64,000 bases of DNA from Shimia haliotis (GTDB taxonomy: Bacteria > Pseudomonadota > Alphaproteobacteria > Rhodobacterales > Rhodobacteraceae): NCBI RefSeq assembly GCF_900114415.1, contig NZ_FOSZ01000002.1:496001-560000 (forward strand), given 5' to 3'. Below, piece by piece: positions 50,264 to 59,577 of this stretch (within the stretch, counting starts at the first letter, position 1; the number at the start of each line of letters is the position of its first letter). Below the pieces are notes generated by a model. It made no database searches. It was not told the DNA's origin and was given only the letters and a program-made list of their open reading frames with translations. The translations under genes and the position numbers were made by a program.

Positions 50264-51532
50264 CTAGTAACTGATCGTCACTTGTCCCGTCAGAGTGCCG
50301 TCAAACGTAATGTCCGGGTTCATATTGCGATGATCATAGTCCCAATCCGGACTGCCATCCTCTCCGAGACTGCCACTCGCCGCCCCCAGATCAATCTCGC
50401 TCACCACCCGCAGCCCAAGGTGTGTGTTGTCCTCCGGAGAGTCATACCAGTCTCGCAGTTCCGCATCCGAAATGGTCGCGCCCGGCGGTCCAAGGATGAG
50501 AAAATACGTGTCCGCCCTATAAAGGCTCTCGGATTGCCCGACGTCTTCGCGCTCATGCACAAGGTACGCCGACGCCTCCGACGGGTCCGGCAAAACCACA
50601 GTAAGGCTGTCGTCCTCATCTCGGAAGTCAATCGCCCCTGCTTCGCCAAAGGCTTCGGAGATACCCTCCGGCGCTTCATAGGCAGGTAAATGCACGGAGA
50701 TCACATCTGCCCCGTCATCCTCGGCCGTGCCATTCCCCGTGGCGAGCGCCGATGTCACATTCTGATGTGCGCCGACGGTGATCGTGTCGTCCCCATCGCC
50801 CGCATCAATCGTAATCTCTCCGGTCTGGTTGGGGTTCACGAGGATGATGTCGTCGCCGTCCGTTCCGGCAAATGTGCCGCCCGCGGCGACCTCGGTTTCG
50901 CCGTCGCCATCCGTTTCATTGAAATGGTGCACCCGCACCGTGTCATCATTCAGAAAATCCGGATCATCCGTCATCGCCACAGACCGAAGCTCGCCGTCGT
51001 CTTCTATGACCTCAAAGAACGAGATCGGCGCATCTGAAACAATGTCCGGCGCCTCAATGCGCGAATCCCACAGGGTCACCGGACCAGTGCCATCCGCCCA
51101 AGGCTCAGGGTTATGCCCTTCCTCCCCAAGGTCCCAGGACGCCAGTTCCTGAAGCCCAAACATCTCTTCAAGGTCGCCAACAAAAAAGGCGTCATCCGGC
51201 AAGTCATCCGTATTTTCAGGAAAATCGAAACCTTCGGGCATCAGATACAGCGTCAAAGTGTAGTCGTTTGCCGTGCCATGCCCCGAGCCGCTGCCGACGT
51301 AGTAGTCCGAGGACGTCCGCAATGCGATGAGAGATCCGGTTTCATCATCCCCGAGTTCTACACTGACCGTCCCGTCTTCATTTTCAGTCACCGTTGCGCC
51401 GAGGTCTTCCTCATCAGGCGCATCCGGTTCGTCCGGCTCATCAGGCGTGTCCGGCACGTCCGTTTCATCATCCAAGATATCCCAAACCACCGCGCCTGCG
51501 AGCAGTCCCAATGCAACCAATGCCGCAATCAT
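50264..51532 (-). CDS. Membrane-anchored acidic RTX-like protein
   Basis: A 422-aa, strongly acidic protein. One N-terminal hydrophobic segment (MIAALVALGLLAGAVVWDIL) anchors it, followed by a linker of repeated D/E/P (about residues 22-44). Two Ca-binding RTX-type nonapeptide-like stretches occur near the middle (AGTDGDDIIL; DAGDGDDTITV). The rest is not recognised. An extracellular calcium-binding role is inferred. ATG at 51532 is chosen over the adjacent GTG; the upstream region is AT-rich. Confidence 0.72.
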   Translation of the reverse strand: MIAALVALGLLAGAVVWDILDDETDVPDTPDEPDEPDAPDEEDLGATVTENEDGTVSVELGDDETGSLIALRTSSDYYVGSGSGHGTANDYTLTLYLMPEGFDFPENTDDLPDDAFFVGDLEEMFGLQELASWDLGEEGHNPEPWADGTGPVTLWDSRIEAPDIVSDAPISFFEVIEDDGELRSVAMTDDPDFLNDDTVRVHHFNETDGDGETEVAAGGTFAGTDGDDIILVNPNQTGEITIDAGDGDDTITVGAHQNVTSALATGNGTAEDDGADVISVHLPAYEAPEGISEAFGEAGAIDFRDEDDSLTVVLPDPSEASAYLVHEREDVGQSESLYRADTYFLILGPPGATISDAELRDWYDSPEDNTHLGLRVVSEIDLGAASGSLGEDGSPDWDYDHRNMNPDITFDGTLTGQVTISY

Positions 51533-51615
51533 CACTACACCCGTTTAATAATCGCTAATAAATAGAATCAAATTACTCTGAATCTACTATATCGGAACTG
51601 AGGTGCAACTTAGGC

Positions 51616-51651
51616 GAAAGAAGGCAGATATTGGATCGCCTGCCGTCTTTC
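51616..51651. terminator. Hairpin after the dimethylglycine-dehydrogenase-like gene
   Basis: GAAAGAAGGCAG pairs with CTGCCGTCTTTC with one internal mismatch. It lies 3' of the flavoprotein gene (minus strand) but has a T-run only on the plus side. It could be a terminator or a stability element. The rest of the 51533-51663 gap is AT-rich promoter-like DNA for the RTX-like gene. Confidence 0.5.
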
Positions 51652-51663
51652 CTGTTTTTGTGA

Positions 51664-54108
51664 TCAGGCCCGCATATTCGCCCCGTTGGCGTCATAAACC
51701 GGCACGCCCTGCACTTCGGCGCGCTTCATCTCGCCAAGGATCTCGACGTCAAACTCAGTACCCGCGCCCGCGTACTCCGCCGCGACATAGGCCATCGCCA
51801 TCGACTTACCTACGTGATGCGCGTAACCGCCCGAGGTGATATAACCGACGGCCTCACCGTCCACCATCACCGCCTCATCCAGCGTGACATCGATCTCGGT
51901 GTCGATCACCAGCGTCACCAGCTTGCGCGCTACGCCCTGATCGCGCGCAGCTTCGGTGGCCGCCTTGCCGACAAAGTCTTTCTTCCAGTTGATGAACACA
52001 TCCATGCCCGCCTCGACCGCGTTGAAATCCGGCCGGAACTCCAGCCCCCACGCGCCCCAGCCTTTCTCAAGCCGCAAGCTCATCAACGCGCGGTTGCCAT
52101 ACCAGCGATAGCCAAGATCCGCGCCGGCCTCCTCGATCGCCTCGGCCAGTCGGATCAAATACTGCGGACGACAGTAAATCTCATAACCCAATTCACCGGA
52201 AAAGCTGATCCGGTTCAAAACCACCGGCACATCCCCGACAAAGGTCTGCCGGCAATCGCGGAACGCCATGCCCTCCGCCGACACGTCCTCCCGCGTGATC
52301 CGGCTCAGCAACGTGCGGCTCTTTGGGCCAGACAATGCAATCCCGTGCCAGCTCTCGGTCTCGTTGGCATGGGTCACGCCCTCGGGCAAGGTTTTGGCAA
52401 AGAACCGTGAATGCGCGTCCTGCATCGCGCCCGAGCCAAACAGCATGAAATGCTCCTCGCCCAGACAGGCCACCGTCAAATCCCCGTAAAGCCGCCCCTT
52501 CTCGGTCAGCATCGGCGTCAGCGTCATCCGCCCGGGCTTGGGAATGAATCCCGCCATGGTCTTATTCAGCCACGCGCGCGCGCCAGACCCCTTGATTACG
52601 TGTTTGGCAAAATTCGCCACCTCGATGCCGCCCACGCCTTCGCGTACCGCCGCACATTCAGCAGCCACATACTCATGACTGCGGTTGCGCTCAAATGTCG
52701 GCTCTTCGTGCGCATCCTCCGGCCCATCTGCGAACCACAACACATGCTCAAGCCCAAAGGCCTGCCCCATGCGCCCACCCTTGGCGACCAACCGGTCATA
52801 AAGCGCGGTCGTCTGCTGTTTGCGCCCCTTGGGCAGGGTCTCGTTGGGGAAGGTCATCACAAACCGACGCTCATAGTTCTCGGTCGATTTCACCGTACCC
52901 CAATCCGGCGTCGCCCATTTGCCGAACCGCGCCACATCCATCGCCCAAACGTCAATCGACGGCTCCCCGTCAATCATCCATTCCGCCATCGTAAGGCCCA
53001 CGCCGCCGCCCTGACAGAAACCTGCCATCACGCCGACTGCGCACCAATAATTCGTCATGCCCGGCACCGGACCGATCATCGGATTGCCATCTGGCCCGAA
53101 CGTAAACGGCCCGTTGATCGCGTCCTTGATACCCGCATTCGCCAGCGCCGGAATACGTTCAAAGCCCAACTCCAGCCGGTCCGCGATGTGATCCAGATTC
53201 GGCTGCAACAACTCATGCCCGAAATCCCAAGGCGTGCCGCCAACCTTCCATGGCACCCCAACAGGCTCATAGGTGCCCAATAGCATCCCCTCGCGCTCTT
53301 GCCGGAAATAGATATTGGCCTCGTAATCAATGCCACACGGCAGGCGCGAGCCAAAGTTGGCAATCTCGTCGATTTTCTCGGTGATCAGGTAATGGTGCTC
53401 CATCGGTTGCACCGGCAGGTTCAGCCCGCCCATATGCCCGACTTCCCGCGCCCACAGGCCACCACAGTTCACCACATGCTCCGCATTGATCACACCCTTC
53501 GGCGTGGTCACATCCCACGTGCCATCGGCACGCTGCTCGGTCTTGGTGGCCGGCGTGTGGGTGAAATACTGCGCCCCGAATGTACGTGCCGCCTTGGCAA
53601 AGGCATAGGTTGTGCCCGATGGGTCCAGATCCCCGTCCTGATCATCCCACAGGGCCGCATAATAATGCTTCGGATCAATCAGCGGATGCCGCTCTGCCAA
53701 TTCCTTGGGGCTGATCCATTCCTGATGCAGCCCCATATACCGCGCCTTGGACCGTTCCCGTTTCAGGTAATCGTGCCACGTCTTGTTGGACGCCAGATAG
53801 AACCCGCCGGTCATATGAAGCCCTACGGAATGACCCGACAATTCTTCGATCTCCTTATAAAGACCGATGGTATAACTCTGGAGGCGCGAGATGTTCGGAT
53901 CAGAGCTGATCGTGTGGATCTGTCCGGCTGCGTGCCAACTGCTGCCAGAGGTCAACTCGTCCCGCTCCAGCAAAACCGCATCCTTCCAGCCGAACTTGGC
54001 AAGATGAAACAGGATCGAGCAGCCCACAACGCCGCCCCCGATAATGACCACTTTAGCATGGCTTGGCAGCGCCTTGTTTTGCGCGCCTTCTTTGACAACC
54101 TCAGGCAT
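51664..54108 (-). CDS. FAD/GcvT-domain oxidoreductase (dimethylglycine/sarcosine dehydrogenase-like)
   Basis: An 814-aa flavoprotein with an N-terminal FAD fold (VVIIGGGVVGCSILFHL) and a histidine in SGSSWHAAG (H59) that corresponds to the site of covalent flavin attachment in dimethylglycine dehydrogenase. A GcvT-like folate-binding C-terminal half follows (about residues 430-810). Such enzymes demethylate N-methylated glycines and pass formaldehyde equivalents to tetrahydrofolate. Encoded 146 bp downstream of an MttB-like methyltransferase. ATG at 54108 follows GGAGG. Confidence 0.9.
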   Translation of the reverse strand: MPEVVKEGAQNKALPSHAKVVIIGGGVVGCSILFHLAKFGWKDAVLLERDELTSGSSWHAAGQIHTISSDPNISRLQSYTIGLYKEIEELSGHSVGLHMTGGFYLASNKTWHDYLKRERSKARYMGLHQEWISPKELAERHPLIDPKHYYAALWDDQDGDLDPSGTTYAFAKAARTFGAQYFTHTPATKTEQRADGTWDVTTPKGVINAEHVVNCGGLWAREVGHMGGLNLPVQPMEHHYLITEKIDEIANFGSRLPCGIDYEANIYFRQEREGMLLGTYEPVGVPWKVGGTPWDFGHELLQPNLDHIADRLELGFERIPALANAGIKDAINGPFTFGPDGNPMIGPVPGMTNYWCAVGVMAGFCQGGGVGLTMAEWMIDGEPSIDVWAMDVARFGKWATPDWGTVKSTENYERRFVMTFPNETLPKGRKQQTTALYDRLVAKGGRMGQAFGLEHVLWFADGPEDAHEEPTFERNRSHEYVAAECAAVREGVGGIEVANFAKHVIKGSGARAWLNKTMAGFIPKPGRMTLTPMLTEKGRLYGDLTVACLGEEHFMLFGSGAMQDAHSRFFAKTLPEGVTHANETESWHGIALSGPKSRTLLSRITREDVSAEGMAFRDCRQTFVGDVPVVLNRISFSGELGYEIYCRPQYLIRLAEAIEEAGADLGYRWYGNRALMSLRLEKGWGAWGLEFRPDFNAVEAGMDVFINWKKDFVGKAATEAARDQGVARKLVTLVIDTEIDVTLDEAVMVDGEAVGYITSGGYAHHVGKSMAMAYVAAEYAGAGTEFDVEILGEMKRAEVQGVPVYDANGANMRA

Positions 54109-54168
54109 GACACGCCTCCCCATTCTTTACCTTTTGTTCACGTATTTTTTCGCGAAGCCCAATATCGC

Positions 54169-54212
54169 ACCGACGCAATACCGACGTTTTACCGACGCAA
54201 TACCGACATCCC
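54169..54212. repeat. Four 11-bp direct repeats between mttB-like and flavoprotein genes
   Basis: ACCGACGCAAT, ACCGACGTTTT, ACCGACGCAAT and ACCGACATCCC follow each other without gaps, an 11-bp period of about one helical turn. The array is 60-105 bp upstream of the flavoprotein start codon. This is how sites for response regulators such as PhoB/OmpR types are arranged, but the binding protein is unknown. Confidence 0.8.
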
Positions 54213-54254
54213 TTTGTGGCCCCGTCAGCATAGGCCCCATCAATGCAATCTCTG

Positions 54255-55775
54255 CTAGTACCACGCATCCGGCAGCTCCTCTTTGCGACGCGCCACATAG
54301 GCCTCAAGCGCCTCCCGCTTGGCCACATCCATCGCCGGTGCCTCGTACTGCTCCAGCATGGTTTTCCACTTGGCGTGTGCCCGTGCTCGCATATCGAGAG
54401 ATCCGCCCTCTTCCCAGCTTTCCACGTTTTCGCTGTCGCTCAGTGCCGGCTCATAAAAAGCCGTCTGATAATTGCGCATGGTATGCCCACATCCAAGGAA
54501 ATGCCCCGCCGGTTCCACCTCCTCATAGGCGTCCCGCGCCATCGCCTCGTCCGATACGTCCAGCCCCTGCACCAACACCTTCTGATAACCGCCCAGCCTG
54601 TCGGCATCCATGATCAGCTTCTCAAATCCGGTACACAGCCCGCCTTCCAACCAACCCGCTGAATGCAAAACAAAATTCGCACCCGCAAGCATAGTCGAAT
54701 GCATGCTGTCCGCGCTTTCATAAGCCGCCTGCGCATCCTCGATTTTGCTTGCGGTCAACGACCCGCCACATCGCAACGGCAACCCAACGCGCCGCGCCAA
54801 TTGACCAATCGCATAATTTGATATGACCGGCTCAGGCATACCAAAGGTCGGCGCACCGGATTTCAGCGACATCGAGGATAGGAAATTGCCCAACACAAAG
54901 GGCGCTCCCGGCCTGACTAACTGGGCAAAGGCACAGACCATCATCGCCTCTGCCATCGCCTGAGCGACGCTGGCGGCGGTGCTAACCGGCCCCATTGCAC
55001 CAGACAGGATAAAGGGCACCACCACGATGCCCTGCCCACGCCCGCAATAAACCTGAATGGCTTGCGTCACCACCTTATCCACCAACAGCGGCGAATTGGT
55101 GTTGACGTTGCCCATGATGACGCAATTTTCCTCCATGAAATCAGCGCCATGCAGGATCTCAGCCATATCGACACTATCCTGCGCGCGTTCCATTTCGGTG
55201 ATCGCGCCAAGGTGCGGCTTGTCGCTCAACGTCATATGCGCCAGCACCATATCCAGATGCCGTTTGCTGACCGGAATGTCGGTTGGCTCGGCGATCACCA
55301 GCCCCGTGTGATGCAGGTTCGGATGCATATAGGCCAGCTTCACCAGCTTTTCAAAATCGGCAAACTCGGCATAACGGCGACCGCCTTCCAGATCGCGCAC
55401 AAACGGCGCGCCGTAGATCGGGGCAAAGACCTGATTGTTGCCGCCGATTGTGACCGATCTGGCGGGGTTGCGGGCGTGCTGCACAAATTCGCTTGGGGCC
55501 TTGGCACATTGGGCGCGTACCCATTGCGCATCCGCTTTGATAAGGTCGCCAAATTCGCCCGACGGGGTAAATCCTGCAGCCTTCCAAATCTCCAGCGCCA
55601 CCGGATCATCGCGAAAGGCGACGCCGATGTTTTCCAGCATCCAGTCAACCTGTGCTTCCATCTTTGCCAGTTGATCTTCATCCATAGGATCAAAGAACGG
55701 CAGAACCCGCTTGATGTACGGTGCGGCAGGCACCGAAGTGCGGGCCTCTGAGGAGCGGCGCGAACGTCGGGCCAT
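54255..55775 (-). CDS. Trimethylamine methyltransferase (MttB) family protein, non-pyrrolysine
   Basis: A 506-aa protein of the MttB superfamily. It contains the Gly/Asn-rich segments ITEMERAQDSVDMAEIL, NVNTNSPLLVDK and FIPF-like IVVVPFILSGAMGPVS. The frame is open throughout, so there is no in-frame amber codon for pyrrolysine, like MtgB-type (glycine betaine) relatives. True MttB enzymes methylate a corrinoid protein; no corrinoid-protein gene is adjacent here. Possible substrates are quaternary amines, by inference. ATG at 55775 follows AAAGGTGA. Confidence 0.88.
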   Translation of the reverse strand: MARRSRRSSEARTSVPAAPYIKRVLPFFDPMDEDQLAKMEAQVDWMLENIGVAFRDDPVALEIWKAAGFTPSGEFGDLIKADAQWVRAQCAKAPSEFVQHARNPARSVTIGGNNQVFAPIYGAPFVRDLEGGRRYAEFADFEKLVKLAYMHPNLHHTGLVIAEPTDIPVSKRHLDMVLAHMTLSDKPHLGAITEMERAQDSVDMAEILHGADFMEENCVIMGNVNTNSPLLVDKVVTQAIQVYCGRGQGIVVVPFILSGAMGPVSTAASVAQAMAEAMMVCAFAQLVRPGAPFVLGNFLSSMSLKSGAPTFGMPEPVISNYAIGQLARRVGLPLRCGGSLTASKIEDAQAAYESADSMHSTMLAGANFVLHSAGWLEGGLCTGFEKLIMDADRLGGYQKVLVQGLDVSDEAMARDAYEEVEPAGHFLGCGHTMRNYQTAFYEPALSDSENVESWEEGGSLDMRARAHAKWKTMLEQYEAPAMDVAKREALEAYVARRKEELPDAWY

Positions 55776-55777
55776 GA

Positions 55778-55832
55778 GATCACCTTTTGTTAGTGTCACA
55801 CATTGATACTGACTGTTCTAACGAACGTGATC
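55778..55832. promoter_or_regulatory. Nested inverted repeats in the mttB-like / lysR intergenic region
   Basis: GATCAC-N5-GTTAG (55778-55793) is mirrored by CTAAC-N4-GTGATC (55818-55832), spanning most of the 92-bp divergent intergenic region and covering the mttB-like ribosome-binding site. It fits a regulator binding both arms, presumably the divergent LysR protein. Confidence 0.55.
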
Positions 55833-55867
55833 CTTGAAAATTTTTATGATTTGAGTAGACACAGCCT

Positions 55868-56797
55868 ATGGCAAGCATTTGGACGCAAATCAATTCGCCG
55901 CGGAATCTTGTGATATTCGCAGCCGCCGCCAAGCACGGCAGCTTCACCCGCGCGGCAACAGAACTGAACATGCAACAGCCCTCCGTGAGCGCAGCGATCA
56001 AGCAATTGGAAGACGCGCTCAACGTTTCCCTCTTTGTCCGAAGTCACCGCAAAGTGGAGCTAACGACCGCCGGAAACCGTTTGTTTTCAGATGTTTCCAG
56101 ATCTTTGGACGACATTGAACGCTCAATTGAATCCGTTCGACAAATGGGGCGCGAGGATCACGTGACCCTCAACAGCTCGTCGGCATTTTCCCACTACTGG
56201 ATGGTGCCCCGCCTCCAAAAGCTGCACGACAAACACCCTGATATCGACCTGCGCCTGCAAACCTCGGATCGGGAACCAAATCTCGACATGGAAAACATCA
56301 GCCTTGGCATACGTCTGGGCAATGGCAAGTGGCCAGGCTGCCACGCCGCCAAAATCGCCGACGAAGTCATCTTCCCCGTTGCATCGCCACAGGTTATGGC
56401 AAGCGCCCGAAATCTGCGCTCAATTCCCAACCTAATGAACGAACGCCTCATTCATCTTGAAGAACCCGTCCGCGAACGGCCCACATGGTCTGATTGGTTT
56501 GCCCACCACGGCATTGAAGATCGACACGTGATCGCCGGCCTCCGATTGAACGACTATGCCCTTGTTTTGCAGGCTGCGATGTCCGGAGAAGGCTTCGCAT
56601 TTGGCTGGGAGCACGTGGTTCGCGACCTGATCCGGCGAAACCTTCTGGCCGGACGACCGGAATGGAGTTGGCGCACCGGCAAGTCCTTTTATCTGGTATG
56701 GTCGACCAGCAAACCGCTGGCGCAACATGCGGCTTTGGTTCGCGACTGGATCATTTCGGTATCCGATTTTCCCTTGCAGCCTAAAGAGCCGCAGTAG
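55868..56797 (+). CDS. LysR-family regulator
   Basis: A 309-aa LysR-type regulator. The N-terminal HTH (FAAAAKHGSFTRAATELNMQQPSVSAAIKQLE, about residues 17-48) precedes an effector domain that resembles GcvA-group regulators (MVPRLQKLHDKHPDIDLRLQTSD; GFAFGWEHV). It is divergent from the MttB-like gene, so it is the obvious candidate regulator of that operon. It is followed by a terminator. Confidence 0.9.
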   Translation: MASIWTQINSPRNLVIFAAAAKHGSFTRAATELNMQQPSVSAAIKQLEDALNVSLFVRSHRKVELTTAGNRLFSDVSRSLDDIERSIESVRQMGREDHVTLNSSSAFSHYWMVPRLQKLHDKHPDIDLRLQTSDREPNLDMENISLGIRLGNGKWPGCHAAKIADEVIFPVASPQVMASARNLRSIPNLMNERLIHLEEPVRERPTWSDWFAHHGIEDRHVIAGLRLNDYALVLQAAMSGEGFAFGWEHVVRDLIRRNLLAGRPEWSWRTGKSFYLVWSTSKPLAQHAALVRDWIISVSDFPLQPKEPQ

Positions 56798-56894
56798 GCT
56801 CAGCGCCCCCCCGCTTGGAGCAAAGTCAAACATTGTGCGGGACCGGCACAAGGGTCACGGGCAAGCCCACCGACGGCGCCCCACACAAATAAAA

Positions 56895-56916
56895 GCCGCC
56901 CCGAAGGGCGGCGTTT
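56895..56916. terminator. Bidirectional terminator between lysR and the peptide ABC operon
   Basis: GCCGCCC-CGAA-GGGCGGC, preceded by AAAA and followed by GTTTT. The minus strand ends with TTTTATTTG, so it can end both the lysR transcript and the leftward ABC operon. Confidence 0.88.
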
Positions 56917-56920
56917 TGTC

Positions 56921-58633
56921 TTATACAATCTCGTCCTTGAGACCCTCTGTCGAAAGCCCTTCGAGCTTCGGCATGAGACTGAGCAGTTCACGCGTATAGT
57001 CGGTCTGGGGATTGGCGAACAACTCTTCGGTGTCCGCTACCTCCACCATCTGCCCTTGGCGCATCACACCCACGCGATCGCACATCTGCCGAACCACCGG
57101 AAGGTCATGGCTGATGAACAGCATCGTCAGGCCCAAATGCTCCTGCAAGTCTTTGAGGATATTGAGAATTTGAGCTTGAATCGACACATCCAGGGCGGAT
57201 GTCGGTTCGTCGCAAATCAGGAACCTCGGCTGTGTTGCAAGGGCGCGCGCGATCGAAATGCGCTGACGCTGACCGCCTGAAAACTCATGCGGATATTTGC
57301 GACCTGCGTCCGAGCCAAGCCCCACACGCTCCAGCAGCTCGTCCACCCGATGCTGAATGGCTGCGCCCTCCAGAAGTTTGTGGTGCTTCACCGGCTCCGC
57401 GATGATTTCGTCTACCCGCATGCGCGGGTTCAGGCTTGAATAGGGATCCTGAAAAATCATCTGGATCTGGCGGCGATAGCCTTCGAGATCCTTGTGCGAA
57501 TGCAGTGCGGTCACATCGGTTTCGTCAAACGTGATTTTGCCGCCATTGGTCTCGTACAGAGTCGCAATCATGCGCGCCACAGTGGATTTACCAGATCCAC
57601 TTTCCCCAACGATGCCAAAGACTTCGCCATCCTTGATGTCAAAGCTGACTTCGTTCACCGCCGTGAAGAACTTCCGGCGCGAGGGAATGATATGGCCCTT
57701 GGTCAGGAAGGTCTTGGACAGCTTGTCGACCTTAAGCAAGGTGCCGGATTTGGACGGCTCCGGTTTGTGCCAGTTGCGCGCCAGATCGTCGATGTGGAAC
57801 TCAATCTGACGGCCGCCATAGCTGAGTTGTGGGAAACGATGTACCTTCAAGGTAGGACGTGGCACCGCCGCGATCAGCGACTTGGTGTATTCGTGCTGCG
57901 GATCGCCCATGACCTGATCGGTCGTGCCGCTTTCAACCACTTCACCCTGATACATCACCGTCACCTTATCGGTGGTGTCGGCAATCACGCCCATGTCGTG
58001 GGTGATCAGGATCACACCGGTTTGCCGCTCCCGCGCCAACTCTTTGATTAGGTCCAGAATCTGCGCTTGAATCGACACATCCAGCGCGGTGGTCGGCTCA
58101 TCCGCGATGATCACATCCGGCTCTGAACAGAGCGCAAGAGCGATCACAACACGCTGCCGCATACCGCCAGAGAACTGGTGCGGATACATGTCGATCCGGT
58201 CATCAGGATGCGGGATACCCACACGATCCAACAACTCAATCGCCCGCTGACGGCTGTCTTTATCAGTTAGTTTCAGGTGGAACTGGATGGTTTCCACCAA
58301 CTGCTGACCAACAGTCAAAAGCGGATTTAGCGAGGTCAACGGGTCTTGGAAGATCATAGAAATCTTCGCCCCACGCAGGCTACGCATGCCTTCTGCATCG
58401 CGCCCGCTGATCTTTTCGCCTTTGAACGACACCGTGCCTCCAGCGATGTGACCGGGTCGCTCAAGCAACCCCATCACCGCCGCACCAATGGTCGATTTAC
58501 CGGCCCCGGATTCCCCCACAAGACCGTGGATTTCACCGGGTTCAACTGTCAGGTCCGCATCGTTGACGGCCACAAAAACCTTGTGACGGGTCGGGAAATG
58601 GACGGACAGGTCTTCAATCGTAAGAAGGGTCAT
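56921..58633 (-). CDS. Fused two-domain ABC ATPase (dipeptide/oligopeptide type)
   Basis: A 570-aa fusion of DppD- and DppF-like ATPases. Domain 1 has Walker [25 protein letters not shown] and [13 protein letters not shown]. Domain 2 starts near residue 295 and has Walker [25 protein letters not shown] and [13 protein letters not shown]. One protein therefore supplies both nucleotide-binding sites, as in GsiA/YejF. It overlaps the permease gene by 4 bp. Solutes are peptides or similar; the ligand is unknown. Confidence 0.94.
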   Translation of the reverse strand: MTLLTIEDLSVHFPTRHKVFVAVNDADLTVEPGEIHGLVGESGAGKSTIGAAVMGLLERPGHIAGGTVSFKGEKISGRDAEGMRSLRGAKISMIFQDPLTSLNPLLTVGQQLVETIQFHLKLTDKDSRQRAIELLDRVGIPHPDDRIDMYPHQFSGGMRQRVVIALALCSEPDVIIADEPTTALDVSIQAQILDLIKELARERQTGVILITHDMGVIADTTDKVTVMYQGEVVESGTTDQVMGDPQHEYTKSLIAAVPRPTLKVHRFPQLSYGGRQIEFHIDDLARNWHKPEPSKSGTLLKVDKLSKTFLTKGHIIPSRRKFFTAVNEVSFDIKDGEVFGIVGESGSGKSTVARMIATLYETNGGKITFDETDVTALHSHKDLEGYRRQIQMIFQDPYSSLNPRMRVDEIIAEPVKHHKLLEGAAIQHRVDELLERVGLGSDAGRKYPHEFSGGQRQRISIARALATQPRFLICDEPTSALDVSIQAQILNILKDLQEHLGLTMLFISHDLPVVRQMCDRVGVMRQGQMVEVADTEELFANPQTDYTRELLSLMPKLEGLSTEGLKDEIV

Positions 58634-59577
58634 TTCTGCAACCTCGGGTTCAATGCGTCACGCAGCCAATCTCCCAGCAGGTTCACCGACAAAGCCAGCG
58701 CCAACAGGGTGATCGACGGGAAGAGGATGATCCACCACTCGCCGGAGAACAGGAAGTCCTGTCCGATCCGGATCAGAGTACCCAGCGACGGCTGGGTCGG
58801 CGGTGCGCCCACGCCAAGAAACGACAGCGTCGCCTCGGCAATGATTGCCAACGCAAGAGAGATCGTCGCAATCACCAGAACGGGAGACAGAACGTTGGGC
58901 AATATATGACGGAGCATAATGATGCCTTTGCCACGGCCGATCATTCGGGCGGCCTGAACATACTCCTTGTCCTTTTCCACCAGCGTAGCCCCCCTGACAA
59001 CACGCGCGAACTGCACCCAGTCCGAGAGGCCAATTGCGATGATCAACACCCAGATCGCCATAGTGTCCTGATGTTCGATTGGGGTGATACCTTTGGCCAC
59101 GCCAAAAATCAGCATCGCCACAAGGATCGCGGGAAACGTCAATTGCACATCGGCAGCGCGCATGATGATGGTCTCGGTCCACCCGCCAACATAGCCGGCG
59201 ATGAGGCCTAGCGTAATGCCCAACACCATCGCAAAGGCCACAGCGGCAAAGCCCACAAAGAGCGAAATCCGCATCCCATACAGAATGGTGGAGAAAACAT
59301 CGCGCCCCTGATCATCCGTGCCAAGCCAAAAAACGTCACCCGTGAAGTCGTTTGGTGCCATTGGCGCGGTGTAGCCATTCATCAGGTCCAGCGAAGCCGG
59401 ATCAAACGGATCATAAGGCGCGATCAGTGGAGCAAAGATTGCCCCCAGCACCAAAAGCGCTACGACAAAGAACGACACCATTGCCACGGGCGAATGCCGG
59501 AAGTTGTACATAAAGTCGCTGTCCCAGGCCTTGGCCAGACGCGACGGCGTTGCGGGTTGAGTTGCTTGATCAGACAT
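58630..59577 (-). CDS. Peptide-type ABC permease, DppC-like
   Basis: A 315-aa permease with an N-terminal cytoplasmic tail, a first membrane segment near residue 30 (VAMVSFFVVALLVLGAIFAP) and the EAA-like loop VQAARMIGRGKGIIMLRHILPN. It is the second subunit of the heterodimeric channel. ATG at 59577 overlaps the stop of the DppB-like gene (TGATG); a GTG one codon earlier is possible. Confidence 0.93.
   Translation of the reverse strand: MSDQATQPATPSRLAKAWDSDFMYNFRHSPVAMVSFFVVALLVLGAIFAPLIAPYDPFDPASLDLMNGYTAPMAPNDFTGDVFWLGTDDQGRDVFSTILYGMRISLFVGFAAVAFAMVLGITLGLIAGYVGGWTETIIMRAADVQLTFPAILVAMLIFGVAKGITPIEHQDTMAIWVLIIAIGLSDWVQFARVVRGATLVEKDKEYVQAARMIGRGKGIIMLRHILPNVLSPVLVIATISLALAIIAEATLSFLGVGAPPTQPSLGTLIRIGQDFLFSGEWWIILFPSITLLALALSVNLLGDWLRDALNPRLQK

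Noticed and set aside
54255-55775. Pyrrolysine-containing MttB
   Set aside because: The frame is open with no in-frame TAG, so the protein is a non-pyrrolysine family member.
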